64,000 bases of DNA from Loripinus fragilis (lineage: Eukaryota; Mollusca; Bivalvia; Lucinida; Lucinidae). A model generated the notes under the pieces. It had not been told where the DNA came from. It saw only the letters and a list, made by a program, of their open reading frames with translations, and ran no database searches. Position numbers and translations under genes: made by a program. The stretch is from positions 95,852,368 through 95,916,367 of the forward strand of contig OZ026516.1 of NCBI GenBank assembly GCA_964019695.1, in the 5' to 3' direction. Shown here one piece after another: positions 32,700 through 42,907 of the stretch. Every line of letters begins with the position of its first letter. Positions within the stretch are counted from its first letter, which is position 1.

Positions 32700-32794
32700 G
32701 CAAAAAAAATCAGAAAATAATATTCAGTTACGCACTTATTTCTGGGGGCCTGGCTAAAGGCATAAAAAGGTACAAGTAAATTGCGGCTACATAC

Positions 32795-32922
32795 CAGTCT
32801 AGTACAGAAGCAGTTGGTGTAGCCATCAAGGTAGACAGAAGTGACATAATACTGTTAGTTGAGGCTGTTAGATCATCCAGATCCAGTAGTATATCCCAGA
32901 GACATAATACAATGTCTGGAAC
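32795..32922 (-). CDS. BTAF1: BTAF1 exon 12
   Basis: VPDIVLCLWDILLDLDDLTA then STNSIMSLLSTLMATPTAS, ending VLD plus TG on donor GTATGT (phase 2). The block LDDLTASTNSIM is nearly invariant in BTAF1. The acceptor is TTATTGCAG; a mariner-like MITE begins 24 bp upstream of it. Confidence 0.95.
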
Positions 32923-32945
32923 CTGCAATAAGAATATTGATAATC

Positions 32946-33374
32946 TACAGTAAAACCTGTGTTTTGTTGGATTTGATTCTTTACGTCCCATCAACAATCT
33001 TTCAGTTAAACAGGGATTGGTCTTCCTAGGTTGAACCAATACTAAGCTAGAATAAATGTGTCTTGCTCAAGGACCACAACGCAGTGACGTTCTTGAGGCT
33101 CAAACCCGCAGCCCCTTAGTCTCAAGTCAAGCACTCTAACACTGAGCCACTGCGCTACCATGAAAAAGATGCAAATTGAAAATATCAATAACAACAATAA
33201 AAAATACAAAATAGACAAAATAAAGATGACAAATGGTAGCTTAATGAAGGTCGATAGCATTGCAGAATGCTCCCCTTGGAGCATTCTGCAATGTGACCTG
33301 CATTAAGCAATAATTGGTCTTGAAACCAATTTTTGGTCTTTTTGTGAGTGGTCGTTTACACAGGTTTTATTGTA
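32946..33374. mobile_element. mariner-like MITE interrupted by a SINE
   Basis: The left end TACAGTAAAACCTGTG and right end ACACAGGTTTTATTGTA are present, but the left arm is cut after about 17 bp by a family A SINE (32963-33160). The remaining arm with 'gcattgcagaatgctcc' resumes at about 33215. Confidence 0.8.
32963..33160 (-). repeat. SINE family A nested in a MITE
   Basis: Complete head and tail (AGCGCAGTGGCTCAGTG on the minus strand through GGGACGTAAAGAATC). Nesting shows that the MITE is the older insertion. Confidence 0.8.
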
Positions 33375-33444
33375 TATTCCCCCTATAACCAGCTGGGTTG
33401 TTAAAGAAGGACTGAAATTTGGCCATTGTAATGATCAGCTACAA

Positions 33445-33817
33445 CAGGGTTCATACATGCAAGTTTGTGTAAAATTCAAGGACTTTTAAAGGATTTCTAA
33501 AAGAAAACTGTTTTCAAGGACTTCAAGTTTATGAAAATCAAAATTGACACATTAGAATTCTATTTCTGAAGTGCTTGATTGAGATAATGAAGAAATTCAG
33601 TATTAAATTGTTATGCCTTTATATGGCTGCATCAGATAAAGGCAAATTATTTTATACAGATTTTGGTCTCCATTTACAGTGTTAAAAGTACTACAGAAAA
33701 TAGTTAATTCCAAAGACTGAGAATTGTTCCAATACTTTTCAAGGCAGATTTAATTTTCATGGACTTTTGAAGAAAGCCTTTGATATTCAAGTACTTTTCA
33801 AGCCTGTGCGAACCCTG
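33445..33817. mobile_element. MITE with CAGGGTTCATACATGC ends
   Basis: Left CAGGGTTCATACATGC, right GCCTGTGCGAACCCTG, with ACAA repeated at both flanks. It has the same 'caaggactttt' body as 785-1142. Confidence 0.75.
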
Positions 33818-34295
33818 ACAAAAGTGATTGTTCTTCCTAGGCTAACTGACAGATCATTTGTTTTTCCTAGGCTGACTAACCAAGGCCGTCGTCGGCCGTC
33901 CGGCCGGTCCGGCTATGGCCTGACCACTTTTATTGCCCGAAATGGTTGTAGCCAGACCATGTTTTTGGCCAAATATGTTTTTTGCAGGGCCATTTTCTCA
34001 CATTTCCTTCTAGACCTCTTTTAATGACCAATTTTGCGATGATCAAAGATTAATGATATTAAATGATAAACCGTGTGCTGGTCAATATTTCGTCTGCCTC
34101 AGGGTGTGAAAAACAGTGGTTAAACAGACACAATTAAGAAATAAGTGTTAAAGACAGTAATTATAATTGGGTCGCAACGCGACAAAACCTGTCTTCGGTT
34201 TGTTTGACAAAGCTAGCCTAAAACCAGTTTCCTCAGCTACAGAGACTAGCTAGAAAAATGAAGGCAGCGGCACAATCAAACTATCAGACATATTT

Positions 34296-34595
34296 GGTTA
34301 CCTACGTGAGCTCAAACCAGCATTGCGAGCAATCTATTCTGAAATGGTGACTCTCGTCATTATACTTTTGGTGATTCCAGCAGCAAATGCCACCAGTGAA
34401 AGAACATTTTCAGCTTTGCGCAGAGTGAAAACTTACTTAAGGAGTACTATGACTCAGACGAGAACGAACAATCTTAATACCTAACATGAATACATGTACA
34501 CAAAGAGAGAACAGACGCTCTCAACTTGAAAGCAATCGCGAACGAGTACACTGAAGGAAACGAACGACGAAAGTGCGTGTTTGGAAAGTTTTAAT
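34296..34595 (+). pseudogene. hAT transposase C-terminal remnant
   Basis: Plus-strand translation gives LLVIPAANATSERTFSALRR then VKTYLRSTMTQTR, the dimerisation region of hAT transposases (pattern IPASNATSERSFSALRRVKTYLRSTM). After a frameshift it continues as LKAIANEYTEGNERR and KCVFGKF, the usual extreme C-terminus. No upstream catalytic domain is seen and frameshifts are present, so it is a dead fragment. 33818-34295 carries no other recognised coding sequence. Confidence 0.85.
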
Positions 34596-34907
34596 TTCAG
34601 GTGTGTAGTTTCTAAACTAAACGTATACTAAATAATGTCATAGCATAGCATAGAACTATACCTGTGTCCATTTAAAACTCAGACCACCCCGCACATCCGT
34701 GCAGTCTGAAGGGTTTACACTGTGTATTCTATAGGCACAATACCCTCATCATCCGCCCAGCGAAGACTGACAATCAGACGGCTTAAATGCACAGCCTGAT
34801 TTTAGACTTCTCTTTGTGCACAACTATTCTACAGAATCATGCAGATAGGCGAAAATAGTTCAGCGTGAAATTGTGAATATTTTCTCATCCATCAGTATAT
34901 TTGTTAT
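34596..34907. other. Intron 11, nothing recognised
   Basis: Sequence following the hAT remnant, possibly its 3' untranslated part. No inverted terminus could be assigned. Confidence 0.35.
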
Positions 34908-34956
34908 GGGTGCGCAAAAGAACCGTCTCATGAAGACGATTCTTTTGTGTACCCAA
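34908..34956. repeat. 'GTCTCATTGAGAC' palindromic element
   Basis: Core GCAAAAGAACCGTCTCATG then AAGACGATTCTTTTG, with one arm slightly shortened. Confidence 0.65.
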
Positions 34957-34996
34957 TCATCGGCTTATCTTTTGGTTGATAATTTAGCATTTGTTT

Positions 34997-35045
34997 TGAG
35001 TTCTCACAAAAACGCCTCAATGAGACGGTATTTTGAGTACCCATG
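34997..35045. repeat. 'GTCTCATTGAGAC' palindromic element
   Basis: A second, degraded copy only about 40 bp from the previous one (CACAAAAACGCCTCAATGAG). Confidence 0.6.
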
Positions 35046-35453
35046 ACATATAATTTTGGTTAGGAAATAGGGAAAAATATTTTTATTACGCACTTTTATC
35101 CGAAGGCCTGAGAATGCTGTGCCCTGGTTTAAATGTATATGCGGTTACATGTACGTAAATATAATGAACAGATATAAAGAAAAAAGGAAAAAATGACACA
35201 AAAACAATAGATAAACAATAAGATAAAAAAAGAAAAGAAACAACTATAGTGGGGATATCTGTATCAGAATTAACTGATAATTGTTAACTTTGATGAGACC
35301 CGATATTTTGGTGGTTGTGGGAGTGGGAGGGGGTACAGTCAAAAATGTATGTGGTAGGCATTTGAAGTATGGCTATAAGTTTCACAAACAAAAATGGTCT
35401 CAAAGTGCAACAGAATCGCTTCTTTAGTCATTTTTAATTACAAAATTTTCATA

Positions 35454-35605
35454 GGGGAGATCCCCCAAACCCCCCTAACGAGAGGGGGACGTACACCCTC
35501 TCGCGCTCTCCCCCCACTCGTGCCTTCGGCACTTGGTGAACGTCGACGGCGTTCAATGGCCGTACCACTTTCCAAAAGCCGACGACGGCCCTGCTTACAG
35601 ATCAT
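35454..35605. repeat. GC-rich island with C and G runs
   Basis: An isolated GC-rich block (CCCCCAAACCCCCC, GAGAGGGGGACG, CGACGGCGTTC) in otherwise AT-rich intron. 33880-33925 shares the 'cgtcgtcggccgtccggcc' character and the phrase 'cctaggctaactgacagatcattt' recurs at 33838 and 35615, so both probably belong to one degraded element. 35046-35453 shows nothing else. Confidence 0.5.
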
Positions 35606-35771
35606 TTGTTTTCCTAGGCTAATTGACAGATCATTTTGTTGTTGTTTTTTTCATGCATCAGCTCAAACATCCTTGAGTTTATGTTTTTAGACAAAACAAA
35701 TGGTGAAATGAAACCCGGAGAAAGAGGCAAAATACTTGGAGGTATTGGATAAAAGGACAAAGAAGACAGTT

Positions 35772-35989
35772 ACAGTAAAACCTGTCTTAAACGGCCACTC
35801 AAAAGTAGACAATACAAAGGCCTTAATGACAAATGGTAGCTTAATGAAGATCAAAAGTATTGCAGAATGCTCCCCTTGGAGCATTCTGCAATAATTTTGA
35901 CCTGCACTAAGCGATATTCAGTCATGAAAACTGATTTTTGGTGTCCATTTTGAATTTTTGAGTGATCACTTAAGACAGGTTTTACTGTA
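35772..35989. mobile_element. mariner-like palindromic MITE
   Basis: TACAGTAAAACCTGTCTTAA and TTAAGACAGGTTTTACTGTA, TA-flanked. The right end is 23 bp from the last base of exon 11. Confidence 0.85.
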
Positions 35990-36012
35990 TATAATTCCAA
36001 AATAATTCTTAC

Positions 36013-36153
36013 AAGCTGTGGCATGGTGACGACGAGGTCATCCGCTACTGGCACAAGAGCAGCTGCCGCTACAGCTCTGACGTCATCATCTTCGTCTTGA
36101 AGTCCTTGGAAGATAAACAGTATCACAGCTGGCAGCAGATCCTTGGTCATATC
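36013..36153 (-). CDS. BTAF1: BTAF1 exon 11
   Basis: DMTKDLLPAVILFIFQGLQD, EDDDVRAVAAAALVPVADDL and VVTMPQL; phase 0 at both ends; donor GTAAGA. GLQDxDDDVRAVAAAxLVPV is a signature HEAT repeat of BTAF1. Confidence 0.96.
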
Positions 36154-36271
36154 CTGAATAATAATACTAACTCAATATAGGACTCCATAGGTCAAGACAA
36201 ACACAATTATTGAGAGTAAAAAATGTGAATAATGTGAAAAATGTTCTTTCCCTTCAGTTTTAACATTTGTT

Positions 36272-36326
36272 TTGGGTACTCAAAAGAACCGTCTCATTGA
36301 GACGGTTCTTTTGAGTACCCACAACA
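36272..36326. repeat. 'GTCTCATTGAGAC' palindromic element
   Basis: A perfect core; the left arm ATTGAGAGTAAAAAATGTG is recognisable at 36205. Confidence 0.75.
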
Positions 36327-36329
36327 TAC

Positions 36330-36537
36330 ATCAAACTTGTTTGATTTTTTTTATTCTTTAAGTCCCATCAACAATCTTTCAGTTATGTAGGGACGGGTCT
36401 TCCTGGGCTGAACCAGTACTAAGGTAGGATAAATGTGTCTTGCTCAAAGACAACAACGCAGTGAGGCCAGTGAGGCTCAGACCCACGCCCCCTCCGTCTC
36501 AAGTCAAGCAATCTACCACTGAGACACTGCACTCCCG
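36330..36537 (-). repeat. SINE family A copy
   Basis: Directly abuts the preceding palindromic element (within 4 bp), suggesting that it inserted into that element's arm. Confidence 0.75.
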
Positions 36538-36639
36538 TATATCAAACTCGTAATAGATTCTTTTTCCTGCATACCACTTTATTTCAAAATGAGCATCCAG
36601 TGGTACTTTGCATTTATTAACATTCAATTCAGAAATAAA

Positions 36640-36765
36640 TTCAATTTTTGGAATGTTCATGGAATCATGAATACTTTGGGTCTCTTGCAAAGTAAGTGAG
36701 CTGTTCACATTAACTGTGCAAGAGACCCATAGTATTCATGATTCCATGAACAGACCAAAAATTGA
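36640..36765. repeat. Long hairpin
   Basis: TTCATGGAATCATGAATACT at 36656 pairs with AGTATTCATGATTCCATGAA at 36730. The stem continues into GGGTCTCTTGCA and TGCAAGAGACCC. Outer flanks 'caatttttgga' and 'ccaaaaattg' extend it. Probable MITE. Confidence 0.75.
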
Positions 36766-37170
36766 ATTTATAACTTAGATTTACATTTTATTATAAATAT
36801 CTAAAATATAGAAATTATTTTTAATTTAGGAAACAAAACAGTTTTGAACTTAATATGCAATCGTATCAACGGTCTTGTTGGACTTGTAAAATGGAAACGC
36901 GGAACAGCCAGTGTCAAAATGGACAGCCAATGGAGCAAACAAGAAGCTTGTTTTGCATGTGAGACTCAGGTGTGACTCGCTGTCAATCATAACACCAGAG
37001 TCACTTCTGGTGAACGAATTCGATGTTCGAAGTATATCGCATGGGCAAGTGATCTTGGCAGCTGTCCATCAAATTTGTGTCTTTCATGAGGCTATGAATG
37101 GTTGCAAAAATCTAAAGATTCATTAAAGGCTTGCTTCGAAAATGTAAATATTACTTTGTATTGACAACAT

Positions 37171-37416
37171 TTTAACCCTTAAAGCGCCAAGAAAAAAATG
37201 CATCTGAAAATGTCGTCTGCTGAAGTTGTCTGCTACAAATAATTGCCTCGCATTACTGACAAATTAAGTATAGAAGCAAACAGCATGGACCCAGAACAGA
37301 CTGCTCCTATAGGAGCAGTCTGATCTGGGTCCACACTGTTTGCCATAGAGGCTTCTTTAACATTTCAGCAGACAAGAAAAGCAGACGACTTTTGTTGGGA
37401 TTGGCGCATTAAGAGT
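37171..37416. mobile_element. TTAA-flanked palindromic MITE with GTGGACCCAG core
   Basis: TTAACCCTTAAAGCGCCAAG to TTGGCGCATTAAGAGTTAA. The core 'gactgctcctataggagcagtc' is the same as at 23031-23273. The right end lies 18 bp from the last base of exon 10. 36766-37170 holds no other recognised feature. Confidence 0.8.
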
Positions 37417-37433
37417 TAAGCCAAACTACTCAC

Positions 37434-37610
37434 CCTCCTGACAGCGAGAAGGTATTTTATTCCTAGTAATCCACCATGCCGGACCTCCCACTGTTCTTGC
37501 TCCAACAGTTTCAGCAGTATAGACACCACACCCTGGATAGCTACCATATCAAGATATTTCATTACAACCCCTAAAGTCTGGGCACAGGACTCCCGCACTG
37601 GGGCTACCAC
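37434..37610 (-). CDS. BTAF1: BTAF1 exon 10
   Basis: VVAPVRESCAQTLGVVMKYL, VVSILLKLLEQEQWEVRHGG and LLGIKYLLAVRR; acceptor TATTGTAG, donor GTGAGT, phase 0 both ends. The VAPVRExCAQTLGVV and EQWEVRHGGLLGIKY blocks are BTAF1 hallmarks. A decayed copy of its 5' end lies in intron 9 at 39691-39740. Confidence 0.97.
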
Positions 37611-37719
37611 CTACAATAAATCAAACCTTTGCTCTTTTAAGATACGTAACATGTTATGACAATACTTGTCTTCAGGATGTGGCTAACTCATTACCTACTA
37701 GCGGGGGATTAAGTCATCT

Positions 37720-37910
37720 GCCAGTGACCATTACAAACACTTTGGACCCAGATCAGGCCAGACAGAATGTCCGACCTGGCCTGAATCCAAGCTTTTTGAC
37801 ACTCTGACAATATTCAGGAATGAATATTTGGAAAAAAGTAATGTTTAAAAATATCTGTAAACTACAAAAAAATCATGAAAATCACCCAACATGCAAAGAG
37901 TTAAAGATAA
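37720..37910. mobile_element. Degraded piggyBac-like MITE with palindromic core
   Basis: The core GACCCAGATCAGGCCAGACA pairs with TGTCCGACCTGGCCTGAATC; the right end is CATGCAAAGAGTTAA. The left end is not clear. Confidence 0.55.
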
Positions 37911-38034
37911 GACTTGATCCACCAGTGTACTCAGCTATCAAGAAGTTTCAAAAAATGCTTGTAGCAAGTACAACAATTATACTACCAAGGCAAACACAAA
38001 CAATGATTATATTTTGCCAACACGCAGGCTTATC

Positions 38035-38721
38035 CAGGGTGCCCACTCTTAGTCTGAAATGAAATTCCCTGACTTTTCACTGATTTTTCCCTGACCAAAT
38101 CTCATTTTCCCCTGACCATTGTACCACACTTTACTGCCTCCTCCTTCCCTTACAGCACAAATTTTATTAATTCTGACATAAACTAAATCCTTAAAATATA
38201 GTACATCAGAAATATGCTGTGTTTTTTTTTTAATAAAAAGACAAACAACAGGCAGCAAGCATGTCAAAAAGAACATATTTCGTAACTTTGTGATGCTTAA
38301 AATAGTTTGAACAATATGTTGAGTTATAAGTTTGTGCCCATTTTACTAAGCAATTAAACATTTGATAAATTAGTGACTGAGCTCTGGAGATCTTTTCAGT
38401 CTTCAAGTAATCACATACGTCATATGTGACAAAATATTATGTTTTAGATCACTTTTGAATAAGTAACACAGAGGAATATATCAGAAAAACTGCATTGCAT
38501 GATATTACAATCACCAACAAATTGTCAAAGTCATCATCTCATATCAGTTTCTTCCAGTTTTGATGGGTTGAACAAATCATGATTTCTAAATTCCCTGACT
38601 TTTCCCTGACTTCTGAAGATTTTCTAATTTCCCTGACCATTTTACAGAATTCCCTGACTTTTCCCTGACCTTGAAGAAGAAACAAATTTCCCTGACTTTT
38701 CCCTGACCAGTGGGCACCCTA
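38035..38721. mobile_element. 687-bp hAT-like element, CAGGGTGCCCACT ends
   Basis: CAGGGTGCCCACT and AGTGGGCACCCTA with TTATC on both sides (38030-38034 and 38722-38726). Both ends carry arrays of 'ttccctgacttttccctga' as inverted subterminal repeats. No transposase. 38722-39009 carries remnants ending GCATGCAAAGAGTTAA of another TTAA-type MITE. Confidence 0.8.
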
Positions 38722-39009
38722 TTATCAGCTCCTTTGATGTTCCCATATGGCATTCTATGCAAATTAATAAGTGTTTCCTTGCTAGCAGCTATTTTTGGTA
38801 TCTGTTGATAACCTTTCCAACAGAATGTTGGTCCTGATCTGGACCAAAACTATTTCACACTCGGATAGTGCTCCTAAAAAACATTTTTGAAAAAGTAAAT
38901 TTTGAAAAAAGTCAGCAGACGAACACAAAAGCGCGAAAAATTATCAAGCATGCAAAGAGTTAAAGATGTCATTTTCAACACTAAGAACAACACATAAAAT
39001 AGATATGTA

Positions 39010-39335
39010 GTTTTGTTTGTTTTGTTTTGTTGCTTTACGTCCCAAGTCAACAGCTATGGTCATTGCGGGACGGTCAGTTCACCTAACCACACTTTTTCCT
39101 GGGCAGGCTTGAACAAGCGGTTAACCAGTAATTCGTGCACATACTTTCGCTTGTAACTGACAACAACCCTTCTTGAATAAATCAGCGGAAGGGAGGAGAA
39201 TGACCGTAGAAATCATTTCATGATCAATCTCCACGAAAGTATGGGACCGGACCGGAATCGAACTCGCGACCCCTGGATCTGCAGTCAGACACGCATCTGT
39301 AGCCAGACACGTTACCGACTGCGCTACGCGGCCCG
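39010..39335 (-). repeat. tRNA-derived SINE, family B
   Basis: Second copy of the 5395-5712 family. Head CCGGGCCGCGTAGCGCAGTC, box B GAGTTCGATTCCGG. Confidence 0.85.
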
Positions 39336-39405
39336 GTAACATCCTCCTTTATGAGGTTAATCTATACACAGGAATATGTCTATAGCACAAGCATTAGATT
39401 AGCTC

Positions 39406-39643
39406 TTAACCCTTTCCTTCATGCTAGGCTCCACCCACTATGAATATTATATAAATAAACTTTCATGTTGTTACATAGAACAAAAATTACTTATCTGGTT
39501 CACAAGTGTAGGATCAGATATATTATATTTCCATAAGCAAATAGAGTAGACCCTGATCAGGCAGCTCTTACAAGAGCTGCCTGATCTAGGTCTGCTCTGT
39601 TTGCATAAACGTCAAAAGGGTCTCTATAAGGTAAAGGGTTCAA
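39406..39643. mobile_element. piggyBac-like MITE
   Basis: TTAACCCTTTCCTTCATGC to AGGTAAAGGGTTCAA, with core palindrome CTGATCAGGCAGCTC and GAGCTGCCTGATC. Confidence 0.7.
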
Positions 39644-39690
39644 TTAAAAACACAACCAAAAGTCCTCATCTTTACTGGGAGACAATAGTA

Positions 39691-39740
39691 CAATGCAACC
39701 TAAAATCTTGGAAGAGTACTCCTGCAACTGGGGCTATCAT
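39691..39740 (-). pseudogene. Decayed partial copy of the BTAF1 exon 10 acceptor end
   Basis: The minus strand reads ATGATAGCCCCAGTTGCAGG then AGTACTC and ATTTTAGG, aligning with exon 10's GTGGTAGCCCCAGTGCGGG, AGTCCTG and CTTTAGGG. Translated, MIAPVAGVLFQDF replaces VVAPVRESCAQTL. The acceptor AG is lost. It lies in intron 9, about 2.1 kb upstream of the real exon 10, now separated from it by later insertions. Confidence 0.65.
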
Positions 39741-39788
39741 TTTGAATAAGCATAGTGAAAATTGTGTGTAAGAAGGGTATAAGATTAC

Positions 39789-39884
39789 CTCATCTGAGAC
39801 GAAGTCACCAAATCTGTCGAGGGAAATTACACAGAGAAGTCTCAGAGCTAGGTCAGACAGGTAGACCTGGTTCACAAGGGACAT
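39789..39884 (-). CDS. BTAF1: BTAF1 exon 9
   Basis: MSLVNQVYLSDLALRLLCVI then SLDRFGDFVSDE, phase 0 to phase 0, donor GTAATC. LALRLLCVxxLDRFGDFVSDE is a conserved BTAF1 motif. Confidence 0.96.
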
Positions 39885-40060
39885 CTGTAACAGAATATAT
39901 CTTAAAGTGAGTTTGAAAACATTTAAGTTTTTGAAACAAGAGAGCCAAGTGGCATTGGTTTGCTCACCTGTGTTTTTTGTTTAAAGTTTCTTGTATTATG
40001 TATATAAGGGAAACTAGTCATGACCCCCGGTGACATGGGTTTTTTTTAACAGATCATATG

Positions 40061-40305
40061 GGCCTCGATGCGTAAAACCCTTTTTCTGTGTTTGCGAACA
40101 ACTAAGACGCAGACCAGCCTGCACATCTGCGCAGACTGATCAGCACTTTTGTTTTTAGCTTTTTGGAAAGTATCATATCTAAACTTGAAACAAGTAAAAT
40201 TTAAATTTTCTAGCTAGTCTCTGTAGCTGAGGAGAGTGGTTTGAGTCTCGCTTTGTCGGAAACTCCAGAGACAGGTTTTGTCTCATCGAGGCCCATATTT
40301 GTTTA
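40061..40305. mobile_element. MITE with GGGCCTCGATG ends
   Basis: TGGGCCTCGATGCG and CATCGAGGCCCA are nearly perfect inverted ends. It is the fuller of the two copies in the window. Confidence 0.75.
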
Positions 40306-40725
40306 AGCTACTTATGCAGCAGGCCACCTAGTTACCATTTCTGCCACATTATTTCAGAGAAGATGCTTAAAGTTTACTTAGCCACAAAATGCCATGATGG
40401 CCCTCATGGAAATAATTTTAACAAACTTAGCGTTTTATCACTAGGTGATGCTACATAGCAAATATTAAGGCTATTGGCCTTGTGGTCTCAGATAAGAAGA
40501 TGCTTTCATATTTTCCTCATATTATCAATGTATAATATTTGACATCTAGGGAAGGGCTATTTTTGGCCCCAAGGGAATAATTATAACAGTCCTGGTAGAA
40601 TGCCAGCTAGGTGATGCTACACAGCAAATATCAAAGCTCTAGGCCTTAAGGTTTTAGTCAAGAAGATTTCCTTATGTTTGCTCAATATAACCCTAGTATA
40701 TAAAACAGGTGATGGAATTTCATTT
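40306..40725. other. Intron 8, tandem degenerate text only
   Basis: The phrase 'ctaggtgatgctaca(c/t)agcaaat' occurs twice (about 40441 and 40609) within a ~165-bp loose tandem duplication. Nothing else seen. Confidence 0.5.
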
Positions 40726-41957
40726 AGGGCTATTCCAGAAAAAAAACACCGGGGGGTGGAAGACGGCACCTTTTTTTTACCCAACCACCCATGGAATTCA
40801 ATTTCATCGGACACCAACCACCCATGTAATTAGAAAGCTTTGTACACCAACTACCTATAGAATTCAATTTTCCTACGGCCCAGTGGTGTAAATTTCCCAT
40901 CCGCTCCCTCGCGTTGGTGAAACTTCAGGTTAGACACGTAAAATACATTTATTCTTTAGAGAAGACGAAACAAAGGTAAAAACATAGATGGTCGATCTTT
41001 TTCTTCCCAAACCGGATGTTTATATCAGACAGTTGCAAGTACGCATGGGCATCTATGCGATTAAATCCCCAACTCCCCAGCGGCTTGTTTGCGGAGCCTG
41101 CTCTGGACTCAGGGGGTGCAAACAACGGAGAGCGTCCAAATCGGCGGGCGAATTCAGAAATTGAACACCACATTTTTGCTTACACCAACGCCGGCCTTTA
41201 GTTCGACCTTTGCTGTCCAAATTAAATGCCACAGCAAGACATTGGATCCTTTTAAGGAAAGAAAATAGGGGTGGAGGGGGGTGGTGCAGGGGGGGGTTTC
41301 ATGAGAGACTGAGTGTGCCATAAAGCAAATTGAAATAATAAGCCTCTGCAGTGAGAATGATATGAACTGAGACACTACCTTAACTGTTCAAAGCAATTAA
41401 ACAGATCAATTCACTTTTATTATGATTGTAATCAACTGCACATCTTTATCAATGAAAGAAATGGTAAAACACATTATTTCAATGTCCAGTTTCAGTCTTT
41501 ATTGGTACAGGTTTTTACAGGTATTTGCTTTTACCAGAAGCCTAATTACCCTATAGCTTGGTTTCCTTGAATAAATTTTTCTGAAAATAAATGTTTCCCA
41601 AGTGAAGTAATGACCGCTACAGAAGCCACTATTGGGGAGTTTATTTTGGTACCATTTTTTACCAATATTCGGCGGAGTTTTGACGATTGCGTATAAACAA
41701 AAATGGCCGTTTCCGATGCGGTTTGCTAAGCTCTACGCTTTCTTTTGGCTAGATTTGATAAAACTTCTCTCTTTTTTTTTGGCAGATAATATTCTTTCTT
41801 CCCCTTCCACGCAGCGAAATACCAACCACCCATGTAATTAGATTTGGTCGGACACCAATGACCCATATAATTTGAAAACTTTAAGCACCAACCAACCATG
41901 GAAAAATATATTGCCTGCCGTCTTCCCCTCCCAGGTCTTTTTTACTGGAATAGCCCT
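40726..41957. mobile_element. 1.2-kb DNA transposon remnant, AGGGCTATTCCAG ends
   Basis: AGGGCTATTCCAGAAAAAAA and TTTTTTACTGGAATAGCCCT are inverted ends. 'accaaccacccatg' motifs lie inside both ends as subterminal inverted repeats. No transposase is detectable; interior ORFs are under 100 codons. Confidence 0.75.
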
Positions 41958-42074
41958 TAGCCAAGACTATTGTGACTCCTATCAAAAGAAGACAGTGTTC
42001 CGTATTCTCAAGATGATTTAACTTTTAAAGAAACCTTGTTCAATATGAATAACGTCACAAGATTTTGGCATATA

Positions 42075-42297
42075 TGCATAAAGTCACTCTTTACTTTTTG
42101 CCTCCTAGTGTCGTCTGCTGATAACTTATGCAAACAGTTTGGACCCAGATCAGGCTGACAAAACGTCGAGCCTGATCTGGATCCAATCTGTTTGACACTC
42201 AGATGGAATTCCTGAAAGAATTTTTCAAAAATATTGATTTTGAAAAAAATCAGCAGACGACAAAAACGCATGCAAAATTACTCAGGGGGCAAAGAGT
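42075..42297. mobile_element. piggyBac-like MITE with palindromic core
   Basis: The core is GGACCCAGATCAGGCTGAC and GTCGAGCCTGATCTGGATCC, arms 'gtcgtctgctga' and 'tcagcagacgac', and right end GGGCAAAGAGTTAA. Confidence 0.65.
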
Positions 42298-42481
42298 TAA
42301 ATGCGCATGTGCAGTTATCCAATGGGGCTAGAAGCCTGATTTGAGATCTGAGTCTTACTTTTTAATTTGTTTATGCGTGCATTGAAGGCTCTGGTGAGTA
42401 TGTGAATGTTCAGCCTCGGCTCACAGATACGATAAGTACCCAAATCTCATAAGCTAGTCCATATAAAAATGGATATGATAC

Positions 42482-42640
42482 CTGATCTGAAGGGGTGTCC
42501 ATAGATTTACCAGCTCCCCTACCATGTAGTTTAATCACCTCTCGGAGACCAGTGGCTGCTCCGTGCCTAGTTTCCCAGGCACTACTGAACAAATCCCCCA
42601 TCAACAACTCACAGAACCAGTCAAATGGCCAGTCTTCCTG
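42482..42640 (-). CDS. BTAF1: BTAF1 exon 8
   Basis: [40 protein letters not shown] and [13 protein letters not shown]; phase 0 both ends; donor GTATCA. The block DLFSxxWExRHGAxTGLREIxKxHG is conserved in BTAF1. Its 5' 95 nt with the acceptor are present twice more immediately upstream. Confidence 0.95.
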
Positions 42641-42677
42641 CTAGAAAAATACAATCATAATAATAATTGAACTTGTC

Positions 42678-42773
42678 AGACCAGTGGCCGCTCTGTGCCT
42701 AGTTTCCCAGGCACTACTAAACAAATCCCCCATCAACAACTCACAGGAACCAGTCAAATGGCCAGTCGTCCTG
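42678..42773 (-). pseudogene. First extra copy of the BTAF1 exon 8 acceptor end
   Basis: About 96 nt aligning with 42546-42640, with its own CTAG acceptor. One extra base (TCACAGGAACC versus TCACAGAACC on the plus strand) breaks the frame, and the exon's donor half is absent. Confidence 0.92.
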
Positions 42774-42812
42774 CTAGAAAAATACAATCATAATTATTAT
42801 TGAACAAGTCAA

Positions 42813-42907
42813 AGACCAGTGGCCGCTCCCTGCCTAGTTTTCCAAGCACTACTGAACAAACCCCCCATCAACAACTCACAGAACCAGTCAAATGGCCAGT
42901 CTTCCTG
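42813..42907 (-). pseudogene. Second extra copy of the BTAF1 exon 8 acceptor end
   Basis: 95 nt with acceptor TTGTCTAG, spaced 134 bp from the previous copy. It has substitutions but no indel relative to exon 8, so it is open over its length. Confidence 0.92.

Noticed and set aside
34296..34595. Active hAT transposase
   Set aside because: Only the C-terminal domain remains, and frameshifts and stops are present.
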